Assembly: GCA_030686995.1 (NCBI GenBank)
Contig: CM060696.1
Location: forward strand, 112,340,949 to 112,404,948
Direction: 5' to 3'
DNA: 64,000 nucleotides
Source of the DNA: Artemisia argyi
Taxonomy: Eukaryota > Streptophyta > Magnoliopsida > Asterales > Asteraceae
Shown piece after piece: positions 40,742-54,000 of the stretch (the first letter of the stretch is position 1; each line of letters begins with the position of its first letter). The notes under the pieces were generated by a model that was given only the letters and a program-made list of their open reading frames with translations, had not been told where the DNA came from and did no database searches. Made by a program: the position numbers and the translations under genes.

Positions 40742-42195
40742 TGATACGTGGGATTGCGCCCTCGCAACAGGTTTTACCTCTCAATGGATCTTGAGAAGCT
40801 TGCAACCCCCACCAGGCAGTGTACCTGATCGTTGTAGTATAGTATAGTGACAAGTACCGGGGGATTGATCGTTCAACTCAGGAATAATGTCGCTAGGATT
40901 AGAAAGCCTACTAAACTAGGTCTAGAGGTGAGGGATGATTCTTTTTGTATTTTTATATATTTTATGAAAGCAAGTAAAATCTCGGGTTTTGAAGGAGTGG
41001 TCGGAATTAGTTGCTAGCCAACTAACCCAATTATCTAAAGATGCAATCAAAATAAAATAACAGAAATGAAAATTAAACTAATGTACTAATGTGATGGAAA
41101 CAATAATGAGAAAAGTTGTGTTTACTTAGATTTCATTACTCCCTAGATATCTTTTATCGGTTGATTAGCTTGTTACAATTGCATGGATGACGGGATATAT
41201 TCCTTAATACTAGTCGTAGGGCCGTGTACAATATTCCATAACTCTATAAGATCCTACTTCACTCCTTTGTCCAGCCGACTAAAAGCTCCTAACATGGGAT
41301 CATTAGAATTCACTTATGCATTAAATACAACCAAAATCGTAGTACACCTCCGATCATGTTTCTTAAGACGTTCAAACAAGTTATCAATGGAAGTCTGCCA
41401 GTTTTCTTAAGCCCAACATCGAATACAATCATCCGTAACAATTATAAACAAACAATCAACCAATAATCAACATCTAGGTTCCACTACATCTAAGCAAACA
41501 CAATAAAAACCTAGCCTAACATGTTAAAAAAAATAAACATAAGATAGAATCAAACAATACATAGACATATTGAATGATTATTGGAGAACTTATCTTTATT
41601 AAAACATTGAAGAAAGAAGGGTTTGAAACCCCTTCAATATGCAAGAAATTTGACCTAGGGTTTGTGTTTAGTATTCCACAACTTGTTCCACACTTTACAA
41701 TGAAAAATTAGAAAAAATATATATAGACTAAGCATCCTGACGGCGTCATGTATTAGCCTCTGACGCCGTCAACTCGCCGCCAAGATGAAATTTGTATTGC
41801 CTAGATCCACTTCTGACGCCGTCATGTAGAAATAAGCTCTGGGCCATCACTAGTATTTGGACCCTGACGGCCTTGATGACGCCGTCAGGCCAATGATACT
41901 GGAAACACTCTGGGCCGTCACGTTATAATTTCCACATTCTCCTCTTTTGCCACTCTTGACGCCGTCATGTGTTGTAGCTTGACGTCGTCAGGTACTATTT
42001 CAGCAAGGAATTTTGAGACTTTTCCGTTTTCTTCACTTTTATTCTCCAAAAACGTCCAAAATGCTTCATTTTCCAGATTTCTCCTCAAAAGTACCTAAAA
42101 TGACAAAAGGAACGATTTAGGGCAATATTTGATCAAATAATCACGAATTCGGGCTTAAATGACCCCTTAAAAGCGGTACACTTTTCGCCTCATCA
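40742..42195 (-). repeat. 3' LTR of the minus Athila-like element
   Basis: 1454 bp; on the minus strand it begins TGATGAGGCGAAAAGTG and ends CCCACGTATCA. It matches the LTRs at 56195-57590 and 63074-64000. Six TGACGNCGTCA palindromes lie in 41738-41990. The other clear motif is a GAAGGGTTTGAAACCCCTTC-type hairpin near 41620. Confidence 0.9.
41738..41990. promoter_or_regulatory. Array of six TGACGNCGTCA palindromes in the LTR
   Basis: Exact 11-mers are at 41738, 41761, 41814, 41877, 41957 and 41980, with further half-sites between (for example near 41865 and 41917). TGACG is the core bound by plant TGA-type bZIP factors; here two cores face each other across one base. Regulatory use is inferred. 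The same array, partly mutated, is in both LTRs of the plus element. Confidence 0.6.
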
Positions 42196-44692
42196 AATAC
42201 CCTTACATTTGAGATTTGCTTGTCCTCAAGCAAATGCACTTTTATTCTAATCAAAATACAAGTTATGGGTCATTTAACACTAATATAAAAGTAATTACAA
42301 CAAATAATCGTTCCACTAAAAACCAAAAACAAGCACGGATGTCATACACTAGCACCTCACAAATAGTGTTTAGATACTCACATCTTGCGGGTGTAATAAA
42401 GTATATATCATAATATGAAAATGGAAAACATCTCTCACTACCTGTCATAGCAAACAGATTACCATAGGCTTGGGAAAGGATCAAACCTCCACCACTTGGC
42501 GTAAGCACCTAGGATAAACTATCAAAGAGGTTTGAAGGGTTATAACGTTAGGTGTAGGGATATGATAAACACGGTTTTGTTAGATAAAGGCAATATTTAC
42601 TGGTGGCGAGTTAATCATCTTGGTTAATTACATGTACAATATGGCGTTGCTAAGCCAAGACTAGACTCGACTTAAGCTAATAAATCAAAAATAACAAAAA
42701 CTTAAAACAAACATAGAATGAAACGGGATGGTAGTCCGTATGTTTTTCTCTTTTCCTTTTTTTTCTATGTTTTTTTTCTTTTTCTTGATTTTTTATTTTT
42801 TATTATTATTTTTTTTTAATTTTTTTTGTGCATACACTTTTACCCTACCATCCAAAATAATACATCATAGGGAATGTACATTCCCCTTACACTTGAATTT
42901 TTACATATTTTACAATAAACTATTCTAATGACTCGAATCAAGATAATCAAAACACTTGGAGTACTTTTTAAGATTAACGCACATATGGGGGTAATAATTT
43001 GATATTCTTCCCCATTACTCCATAACACTAGTACTTTACCCATGAGTCCCAATCATCCCAAAACAATATGTACAAGATATGACTCGACTTAGCAACCATG
43101 TAATCAATTAGATAATTAACTAAGGGTTTAAACAAATAACAATAATGCACTAAAGATGAATACATACAAGGAAGGCTAAGGCAATTTGGGTGTACATTTG
43201 GGTGGGTTTTTAACAAATTCTTCCTTTAAGTAAGATGCTTAAAGTTAGAAACGAAAAGATAGGCTTGGAGGGGTGTACTAGGGGTACGTGTACTAAAAAT
43301 GAGTACAACGCAAAGGTGTGAGAAAATTAATTGACTTTACTAGTCAAGTAATATGACTTAAATGGTCAAGTAATTATGATACGGTTTTAAACACAAGGGT
43401 AGTCCTAATGCCTCTTATCATGTAGTAAATCCTACTACACGAATGTAGTCTCACTAGCGGTCTCGGGATGCATCACTAACGCAAGTTCTAGAATCTAAAT
43501 ACTACCGGTACACTCATAAACACTAATAATGAATGCTTTTCCTATCAAATCTAAAGGCGAACCTCACATATTTGGGTGGAAATTTTTTTAAGTGGTATGG
43601 TTTTGTGCTAGTCATACAACTCCTATCCATGAGACGCTTGTTAAGGCTAAAGTTTCACTCATAAATGTTGTAAAAAATTTTAAATTTGGCGCTAAAATTA
43701 CACTAACAAGTATTTCTCTTAGTTTTATTACACACCTACTATCGAACAAACAAACTCAAGTGCAATTGTATCCTATAAGGTATCATCATTTACCATCCCC
43801 TTACACTTAAGATGAACATTGTCCCCAATGTTCAATTAAAGAATGTAAAAGTAGAACAGGTAAAAGAATGAAAACAAATACTCCCCTGATTCGTTCGATG
43901 TGGATAGTGTGTCAACAAGGTTAGATCTTCCTTCAAGAAAATGAACTTTGAAAGCTTCCCTCCAGAAATATAAATCATCTTCTTGTCACATATAACCTGT
44001 TAAACCTGAGAAAACAGTCAAGACAACCTCGAGTAAAATCGGCTGCAATCTATATATACTAACAAATCCTAGAAAAAATAGCATATATATCTTAATGTTG
44101 CTTTCTAGGATTTAAAGGGATATAATGCTTGTGGAATGAATGTCTGCAGATTTCCTGGAGTTTATAAAACTAAAGAATCAACAAAAACTTTAAGACTCCG
44201 GTTTAAACAAAACTCGCAAATTTTTTCAGAATTTTGGTACCTGACGCCGTCAGGTTGTAACTCCTGACGCCGTCAGAATGTTCCTGGAAAAAAATCTTAT
44301 GTTAAGTTTCCGGAAAATTTCTGGAAAAACTTATGCCTTATTTCCTGGAAAATCCTGCAGAACATCATTATGACTCGATACAAGCATTTGACTCTAACAA
44401 TTACTAATACACATGCTCATTTAATATTGTGGTGAATCATGATAATTTTCGTTCATATAAACAAATTTGGATCTCCCTTACACTTAGCTTTTGCAAAATA
44501 CCTTTATATGTAATTAAGACAAAGTTAAAAACAAAATAAAGCATTTTCACAATTTAGTTTTAAACATGATTTACCAACAATAAAAATAAAACATGCATAC
44601 GAAAACAAATAAAAACACACAAAACATGGGTTGCCTCCCAAGAAGCGCTTTTCTTTATTAACGAGTCTTGTAGCTAGACTCAAGGTCTTGGG
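42196..44692 (-). other. Conserved 2.5-kb non-coding 3' region of the minus element
   Basis: No open frame of note. It corresponds, inverted, to 60595-63073 of the plus element over most of its length, including two TGACGCCGTCA palindromes (44242, 44265), a T-rich tract at 42740-42830 and the closing segment next to the LTR. In autonomous relatives this space often lies downstream of pol. Here it follows the short coding module directly. Confidence 0.7.
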
Positions 44693-45245
44693 CTATCCTA
44701 TATGTGTGAGCTCCTCGTCGAGGACATCCGTGGGATCAAACTTAGGTTTCAATTTCCTATCGGTTTTCTTGGTGCGGTATGACTTCTCAAACTTTTCTCC
44801 ATCCGGATCATATAGAGTCATCTTCATATGCCATGATCCGTCACCTTCCTTAGGTGGCTTGTCCCAATTCCACTTACATTTATCACCTTCCCTTTTCCAC
44901 TTATTCATCTCTAGGTTGATAGGCATTACGCTTAAGAACTCAATCATTTTCCTAAAGACTAGGGGATCCTCAAAAGGGTTTAGTTCCTCATCTCTAGCTA
45001 TGAGTTGTTCCACCGAATGTGTCTTATCAATGAAATCTTTTTCTAGATAGAATGGGCGTTGAGGTCCTATAAAGTTCCTTTCTGTCCAAGGTCCATATCT
45101 AGATGGTCTTCTATTTATCTCTACCCAATGTGGTGTCGGTTCCTCATTAGTATCATAAGCATGCTTCTTAACATCATAGACCAAGAGTCTCCTTCTCCTA
45201 CCGCTATCCTAGATTCCTTACAATCGATCATCGCACTTGCAGTAG
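44693..45245 (-). pseudogene. C-terminal module of the minus element: end of protease plus unknown domain
   Basis: Beginning at the insertion border, the minus strand continues the retropepsin with ATASAMIDCKESRIAVGEG. A 1-nt frameshift near 45190 then moves the frame to an open stretch of about 163 residues ending at 44693. That stretch is highly charged, with IARDEELNPFEDPLVFRKM, NWDKPPKEGDGSWH and LYDPDGEKF. I do not recognise the domain from named families, though similar tails occur in Asteraceae gag-protease elements as I recall them. Its place at the end of a gag-protease polyprotein suggests a structural or packaging role. That is conjecture. Confidence 0.6.
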
Positions 45246-48200
45246 TGATGAGTGTGTAAATACTCATCATTTTTACCTAAATCTGAGCTGCCAAAACATC
45301 TAAAAACACTCAAATATGCATCAAAATAGTGAAAATATCCCAGGAATGTGTTTTATATGTTTCAGATGCAAAATAATCAAAAACAGATGAAAAATAAACA
45401 AAGTTTGTATAATTGGCAGTTTCAGTCCCTCAACTTTTAAAAGTTGTCAAATCTAGTCCTTGGTTATTCTAAAAACTTGAAAAAGTCGCCAAAGGTCCTT
45501 TTAAATCACAAAGTTACAAAATTAGTCCTTTGGTACCAAGTTTCACAAAATTGCAAGTTTAGTCCCTGAACTTTGAAAAATGACAAAAATGGTCCCTGAG
45601 ATATTAAAACTTTGAGAAAAACAAATTTTGTCCTTGTACTTCTCATATATGGCAGGATTGGTCCTTGGTTGCAAAGTTTGGTGAAATTACAAATTTGGTC
45701 CCTGGAGTTTGAAAGTTTGGCAATTTTAGTCCCTGGAAAAGTCAAAAGAGGAAATTGTCATCATGGTCCTTGTAATATTAAAGCTTGGCAGAAAATACCC
45801 TTATGGAAACTTTGGAAGAATGCCAAAACACATCCCTCAAATTTCGGAATATTACAAAAGTGGTCCTTGTGCTACTTTAAACCAAACCAGACCCTTAAAA
45901 ATTATTACAAAACCAAATACAAATCCAATCCAAACACCAATCCCATGTCCCTTATTATTTCCCTGGCCCAACTCCCAAAAGCCCAACCCTTTTTAATATA
46001 TACCAGGGTCAACATTGACCCTGAGGTCAAACCGGTCAACCAAACCACCCTTCCCCTTTCCCTCCTCACCTCCAATACCACCCCAGAAACCACCCTGGTA
46101 TTCTCCACCACCCCACTTGTTCCACCGCCCAACCCACTCTGCCCATCACATCCACCTACTATCACATCCACAATAAATGCACCCCCACCCCTCCACGCAA
46201 ACAGGTCCCAATTGCAAATATCAAGTTTTGGCGCCAAAACACGTGGCACTCAATTAGAGGCTTAGCAATGATCCAAAGGCTTAGAATAGATGTGGGATTT
46301 ATTCAGAGGGATCCAAGTACCCTAATGGTGGCCTATAAATAGCAGAGAAGTTCAAGAAGAGAAGGAGTAGCTTAATTTTAGAATTTTTAAGTCGTTTATG
46401 TAGTTTTCAAAGTCTCAGTTTGTAATTCAGCTTTACAATAGTGTAACTTGTATTTTCAGTGTACTATTAAGGATTTTTATCAATCAAAGTTAAGTTTTAA
46501 GTGATATCTCACCCTGTGCAATTTTCAATTTTATTTCAAGTTCCTTATTCTACTGTATTGTTGTTATCATTAGTACTTATGAACTCTTAGGCTAACATAA
46601 GCTCCCAGAAAGCTTAAACAAGCTTTTAGAAACCATAAAATACAGCTAGGGTATTAAAAATCAAAAAACACAAAAAAAGTCAAAGAAAGTGAACATTGCA
46701 GGTTTCTTGGTGAAAGCAATTGGAGCACAGTGAATCCTGGATGGCTGTGGGTTAGTACTCCATGGGGAGTGTTAGGATTGAGTTCATGGTCCTTGGTTCT
46801 TGGTGAAAGCTGGATTGCATATTGTAAGATCTTAAATCCATTTCTTAGTTTCTACTATAGCATTGCTTATTACTTTGCTTATTTAGCTTTTCTGTGCTTA
46901 TTTAGTGTTATAAAGTCATATTATTGCCTAATATTAGTAGCTTGTTCATTGGAAATTTTAGTTGCTTTATATTCCATTTTAACTGTCTCAAATAGTATAA
47001 TAGGTAATCTTGGTTAATTGTTGTTAAGTCCTGTTTTTAAGTGTTCATTTTAGTTCAATATATCATAATAAGTCAATTTAAAGCAGTTGTATAAGCCATA
47101 ACACCCATTTGCTTTATAAATCATAAATCAGTCAACCATTAAGGTGTGTTTGGATCAGGGTAATCCTAGGTGTTGTGGTTTGTAATTGTTGTTGTTCTTT
47201 GTTTACACAAGTCACATAGGACCATATGAGCTCAGAACAATCATAATAACCAGGGTTTATTCAGAAAAAAGTCAAAATCAAGCATAACTTGGCCTAGATA
47301 ACCCTCTGTGTTGGATTAAGTGTGGCATATGCCCCAAATCCATTCACTTGTGAGTGGTGTAGCCTAATTTAGTCTTACATTAGCTTAATTAATCAATTTC
47401 AATTAGTAAGGTAGGATCAAAGTTCACTTTAGTCAACTTTTAGCAAAAACTCAAAATGTCAAAAATTGCCTTTGTCTCAGAAAACCAAATCTTGGAGGAT
47501 TTGTTGTGAATTTTGTGTTAGGATCTAGGCTTTGATCTTTATAGAGCTTAAGGGTTGTCACCTAATCTTCAAAGTCCCATAGTCATCTTATTTTTAAGAA
47601 TTTTGTATAAGCTTGTGCAATAGCTTAAAGTGACCTGCAGGGCAAACACATGCCCTGTGCACAGGTTTTGACCAAAATCCCCAAGACCTTAGCCACTTAA
47701 TTAGTGGGTCCCACCCCTAGCTTTTTAGCTTTTTAGAAACCCCATAAGCCCAGCTTTAAGTTTCTGAGCTTATTTCACCATTGTGAGCTTATTTGACAGG
47801 GCTGCAACCCTCATCAAGTTTGGCTATTCTCTGAGTGAACACTGATCACTCAGTGTAAGACCCTAACTTTCAAAGGCTACCCAGAGCTAATTAATAAGCC
47901 ATAAGCCTTGCTTATTGGCTTATTGTGAAGCCTACCAGTCCACCTTCATAGTTCAACTTTCCATTTGGACCCCTGAGCTCTTTTGTGGACCCCACAGAGG
48001 TCCAAAGGTCCTTGATTTGGCCTGTTTGGACTGTGTAGTTGAAATAAGTGCTTATTTGAGGATTTAAGCTTATTCAGTGTGCTTCTTTGTTCCATTCAAC
48101 TTATTTCTAGTGTGTAATCATCTGTGAATGCTTATTTGCCATTTCTTTGCATTTTCAAACTTGAAATAAGTCCTAATAAGCTATTTTGTCCACTGTTTGG

Positions 48201-49879
48201 ATAAAGGGGGTGCACATAGCTTATTTTTAAGCTATAACAAAAGTTGTTTTGTAAAAGTTTCTTATTTTCAACTTTTTTTCATCTGTCAAAAAGAAAAACA
48301 CCAAAAAACCAAACTTAAAATTAATGATAGCTTCTATTTAATAGATTCTATCTTTTTCATTTTTCTTTTTAGCTTTTTAATAAGCACTTCATCAATTTTA
48401 TAATTTTCTTAATTTTCTCTCACCTTTAAGTATTTGTAATAATTTTCTTAGATTTTTCTTAATCAGTTTACTAATTATTAGAATTAAAAATAGTTTAATT
48501 AATTAATTAGGTAATATTAGTAATTAAATAGTTTTCTTAAATTTTAATTAACAACAGTAGGTTTTTATATTTTTCCTAGGTTTTATAAATTAGTTAAGAC
48601 TTTTAGAAAATATATTTTTAAATTCTACTGTACATTTTCCAATTTTCTTATTTAATTTAGTTAAATTAGATTTAAGTTAATAATTAAGTAAATAATTAGT
48701 AAAATAGTCTAAAAATAATTTTTAGAAACTTTTTATAATTTTCTAGGATTCCTGTAATTGCTAATTAGTTTTATAAATTTTTCTATAATTTTCTATGTCA
48801 TTTAGGTATTATTAGTAATTTAAAATAGTTTAATTAGTACAATTAATATAATTAGTTTTTAATTAATAGAAAAACCATAAAAAGAAAAAAAATATTTCTT
48901 TTTAATTTTTATACTTTCTTCAAGTTCATTTTAAGGTTTAGAAATTAGTTTTGCAAGTTTTTAGTTTAATTTGTAATCTTTGCCATTTTTAGTTTAATTT
49001 AAATTAGATTTAAACTAGCGGGTCTGCCCGCGCGTTGCTGCGGGGCGGCCGTTTTTGTGTTTATTACAATTATGTTAACGCGTTTTGGAGTAACAAAAAA
49101 TAAGAAGTATAATTGCTTGTTGAAATGTGCATTTGTTATCAAATCCTTAAAAGGCCAAATTTTATCACAGTGGGCAAAATATATATAATCAAAAGGGAAA
49201 AGGGACAAAACCAATAGCATGGAAACGCAATCTGTTGTCACATACTTTGCTTTGTTACCAAATCCTTGAAAAAACCAAACTTTATCATTTAACCAAAAGC
49301 TCATAAGATAGTTCCAAGTCACATGAGTATTTTGTTAACCACTGAAGTCGACACTTTGTATGATATCATTTAACAACTATTATTACAATTACAAATTGTA
49401 GCTTCCAAAAGAATCTCAAAGGAACATGGAAACTTTTCTGTTTGACATGCTAAACATAAGTATTACTATAAATTTACAAACATGCTACCCACATTGAAAA
49501 ATATTCCAATTTTGAATACAGTGGAACAGTGGAATTTTGTGGTAAAACAGGGAACCAATCAAATAAGGAAGTGAGGTGCCAATAAAAAAGAAACCCAAAA
49601 CCATAACAGAAGCTCAATCCAGCCACCCAAATTGAATTCAGTGGTGTGATGATGGTTGATAACTACTTAAAACAGAAAAAAGAAAAAAGATTGGGATGCA
49701 ATATGTCATAGCCACATGCACTAATAGATTTCTAAAAGTTTATTATTATGGTGTTTTAAACAGCCAAGAGTCCAACACATAAAAAAAATAGCCTACCAAA
49801 AACTGTTTGACCAAGGCCTAACATAGAAAAGGCTATTTCTTTCGTAATCAAAACACTACCAATTGCTTTAAGTTAGTGA

Positions 49880-50335
49880 GTACGCACGTCAACATGTCGG
49901 ATATTTTAAAAGGGCGAGAAATTTCTTTCTTGCATCCTATGATAATCTCATTGTAGGAGTCTGCGGATCCGGTAACCACCACTATTCTTCATGTCTGATT
50001 GAAGGTCTTTGTAATGGAATCACTTACTGATAAAAGCCAATCCATTTCCCTTTGCCACATTATCTTTTTATGCATTGCTAATGGCCCCAACCTTGAAAAT
50101 TCTGCAAACACAGCAGCTGTTGTAATTGATTCACAAACATATTCCATTTAGGAAATAATAGGACTCGGATATTTTAAAGGTCGGGAAATTTCTTTCTTGC
50201 ATCATATGATAATCTCCTTGGAGGAGTCTGCGGATCCAGTAACCACCACTATTCTTCATGTCTGATTAAAGGTCTTTGTAATGGAATCACTTACTGATAA
50301 AAGCCAATCCATTTCCCATTGTCACAAACTTTATA
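49880..50335. repeat. Direct duplication of about 170 bp within the Helitron
   Basis: 49897-50066 and 50164-50331 both run from a TCGGATATTTTAAA word through GGAGTCTGCGGATCC and TTCATGTCTGATT to CAATCCATTTCCC. They have a handful of substitutions and about 265 bp offset. Neither copy has an open frame of useful length. Confidence 0.8.
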
Positions 50336-51019
50336 TGCAACGCCAACATCCCCAACCTTTAAAATATTGCAAACACAGAAGCTGTCATAATTTATTCACA
50401 ATACATATTCCATTTAGCAAATAATAGGACAAAAAAATTGCATACACATTTTTACAATATAAAGACAGTAAAAAATAGGCGGGGCTGTACTATCACGTGA
50501 AAACTGAAAATTCACAGACCAAATAGATTCGTAATAGTACTTGAGATTGCTAAAAGCGTACAAACTCCTTTGCCCCCTCGAGACTCGAAGAAGAAGCACT
50601 GTAAACCGTTCGTTCATCCTATCGATCTCTGCAATCCATGAAAAAGTGGACATGTTTTTAAAAATTAGAGAGAATGCTCTAAAATCTAATACAGCTAGAT
50701 AACACAAAAGTAGTGTTTCGATCAGTTGTTCATAACCTTACATTACAAAATCCGAGAGGCGGTCATTAAGGCTTTTCCTTCTTTCAACGCCCACTAATTT
50801 GATTGTCTTCTAGAGTTCATGTTTGTCTGGCTGAATCGATCCTGAAATTCATACATATAACCATCAAAACTTTTAAATATTCATTAAAGTCGGTTAACTT
50901 GGAAAAAAATCTCACTTTCTGTTGCCAGGATTTAGTGGTCTAGGTTAACTGGGAAAAATATTCCAATTTTGATAGATTTAGTGGTCTAGGTTAAATGGGA
51001 AAATTATACAAAACAACAA

Positions 51020-51022
<3 letters not shown>

Positions 51023-51076
<54 letters not shown>
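51023..51076. repeat. Poly(A) run of 54 bp
   Basis: An uninterrupted A tract in the Helitron interior. It may be the tail of a captured retroposed piece, but no retroposed gene was recognised upstream of it. Confidence 0.9.
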
Positions 51077-51080
<4 letters not shown>

Positions 51081-54000
51081 GCGTATTGGTCATTGCTGTT
51101 TACTTTTTTTTTTTTCTAAGAGGGTCATTTGTATTCTGTTATCGGTTTCATTTTGGTCATTTAGACCAAAAATGTGATGTGCCTTTATATACAAATACTG
51201 AAATGAATCCAGCAAAAGAGAGTATTATACAGGGCTCGCCAACTTTCTTGCGTATAATTGACTTTAAAAGTAACGCTAAAGCCAAAAATGTAAATCATAA
51301 AACACAAAAACAGAGGTTTAGAGGGTCATATTTACCTTTTCAAAAACTTGATTAGTGCTACCGTTCAGCAGCACCAAAACCGTCCATTGTAGGCTTCGTC
51401 GACCTGTTTCTTGTAATTTTTTTTACCTGCATATATTGAACGTGTGATAATGAATCACGTTTGATAAAACTGAAATGTATCTACAACCATGTTACTCACC
51501 TATAAAGTCGATTATACGCGAGAAGGTTTATGAGCCCTGTAATGACAATAACTATTAGTACATGTTTTTTTTTAAAACAAAAGACAATATCAAACATGTA
51601 CTAAGTCTGTGGAAATTCAAGTTGCGCATTCACTTGCCTGTAACCGACGATTGTGTGCAATAATTATGATCACGTGAATAACCTGATCCTCGTGTGGTCA
51701 ATTTTTCATCAACTCATCTCGACTAACCTCGATAACAGCCATAGGATTGGCATTCCTACTTCTCTTCCTTTGAACCCTTGTCACACTTTGCACAACTTCC
51801 ACCACCAATGCCTCTTCCCCTTCCTCATTATTCCCACCTGACCTGCCAACCCCTAAAATCAGTTTCTAACTGAAATAAACGACACCAGAGGAACGAATGG
51901 TGTAACCTAAATATTCACTCCTATCATATACTAACAATAATCTTGCCGTAAACAGCAATATAAACTCAATAGCACATACTAAGTTGAAATCCATATTCAT
52001 ATTGAATCTAAAGTCCAAGCCCCTTGATAAGCCTCATCTTCACCTAATCTTCACCCATTACTCATCCCAATACACATTGCTATGTAACCCCAAGCCCCTC
52101 GATAAGCCTCATCTTCAGTCATTAGTTAACCCGAGAGGTGGTGTAGCATATGCTTTCAAATATTTGGTAAAACTGTAATGGTAAGTGCAACAAACCAATT
52201 GTATAAGAAATATGAAACTCACTTACCATGAGCTGCTGAATAAGTTTGACTGATATTTTCACGGGTACCACTTCATAACTGTCATTTTCTTTCGGCAGCA
52301 ACTGTGTGACTGTCATATAGATATGAATCTTGTAATGTCGTTTACTTTATCTTTATGTTTGTAAAAACATACGACACTGGTGATACTATGTGAACACTCA
52401 TATTTGGCTTTCGCTTTTGTTAAGCTAAATATGCATTATTCACCCGAAAATAAAAATTCTACTATGGTAAACCAACGTTCTATATAATAGTACGTGGTAA
52501 AAATTGATTCTGAATATCAGATTACATAGGTGAAAAAAATAATCCATATAACAGATTAGGCGTAGTAAGAACATAACACATATTGGTAACAAAATCTTGT
52601 GGTGTTTCATGTTTGGGATTGTTTAGGTAATTGCTTATCTATGTATAGCATACTTTTAGAGCAAATGCCAAACACCATATATATCAGAACCTGCTTCTTT
52701 GCATCATAAAAGCCAGTTACATATCCGGGTTTGTTATAGCTAGTTATCTAATCCTAGGTATTCCACACACCAAATAAAGATTTTTTCAACACAATGGCAT
52801 TGAACACAAAGAAGGAATCAATCAAAAGGCATAGAAATCATAAAAAAATTGAAACTTTACATACCCATAATATTTCTCCACAACTTTCGAAACCCAAACA
52901 CTCTACTTTATTCAGTATCCCTATTATATATCACCTAAAAACCAAACATTTTATAACAACTCTAATTTTTTATATACGGAATATATATTTATTTAAAAAA
53001 AATAAAAAAAAATCTCGCACCTCATCTTCTGTTGGGGTTGAGTATGTTCCTTCTTTTTCTACTTATGTTTTATCTGATCTAATAACATAAACGCATCTGT
53101 AATTCATAGTCACAAATAATAGACCAAACCTAGAAGTTTGACCAATTATAATCTCTGTATAATTGTTTAAAGTATAATGGAAATCAATTGTTTCCATTAA
53201 GATGAAAAGAAAATCTGAATCTTACAAAACCACATACCTGCAAAGGATTGGCAATTGTAGCTTCTAGAATTTGTATCACCTTCCGGCCGGTGTTGAATAT
53301 TTTGGTCACCGAATTTGGTGACATAAGTGGACTATAGATGATGATAGTTTGAGATAGAAAAAATAAATGAAAGGGGTGGATTTTTCTAGAGAGTTGAGGT
53401 GAGGATTAGATGATAAAAGGCGGTGGAAGATAAACGAAGAAGGGGCAACGATTTTTTTACGATTTAAACAGTGCAACACAGTGCATAACAGTGTTTACTA
53501 TTCATTGTGCACTGTAGATAAGATATGTACTTAACTCCTGCAACCAATAGGCCGCTGCCTCTTGTCCGGAAGAACCAATAGGAGGGTGAATTAGTGTGTT
53601 AACAGCTTCTTAATAACCTTGCCTTGGGCCCCATTTCCCAATGGGTTTTAGTATATATTATAATTAGGTTTTAAATAGTTTTAATTAATTAATTAGTATT
53701 TAAATATTAAAATAATCAAGTTAATAATTTCATTTTCATTTCTAATTTTCTTTTTATTTTTGAAAAATTTCACTTGCACCCCCTGTAGTTTGTAATTTGT
53801 TAAAACCCATTTTTCCCTGTCTGTAATCTGATTTCCCAAGTTGTGCTTTTGTGATTATATCTATATCTCTGTGATGGTAATTTTATTCCAAAATTGTTCA
53901 ATACCAAGCAATCAGTAGTATAATCATTCCCCAAATCATCTTGGTTACTGTCCTCAGTGCCACTTATTCTCATAAATGTTCAAAATACAATTTCAATCTC

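Larger units (their letters stand above)
49016..53663 (-). mobile_element. Helitron, 4.65 kb, inside solo LTR B
   Basis: On the minus strand the 3' end is CCCGC-loop-GCGGG, CAGACCCG, then CTAG before TTTAAATC. The 5' end is TTATAATATATACTAAAACCC after CCTAA. The empty site can be read in solo LTR A (36900-36960, inverted), where the flanks AATTTAAATTAGATTTAAA and TTAAATAGTTTT are joined. This puts the insertion exactly between A and T. The usual 5' TC is TT here. No Rep or helicase domain is seen. The interior has intron/exon-like patches (for example 50414-50707 minus, 51984-52178 plus) that I cannot identify. Confidence 0.8.

Noticed and set aside
44631..45050. 139-codon plus-strand open frame
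   Set aside because: Antisense shadow of the C-terminal module of the minus element, whose minus-strand reading gives the consistent charged protein and continuity with the protease.
45612..46265. 217-codon plus-strand open frame, Pro/Thr/Asn-rich
   Set aside because: It lies wholly inside solo LTR B, shows no domain, and corresponds to the repeated LTR clauses. The matching stretch of solo LTR A is not open.
49016..53663. Autonomous Helitron with Rep/helicase
   Set aside because: No long open frame and no helicase or Rep motif; all frames are about 100 codons or less.
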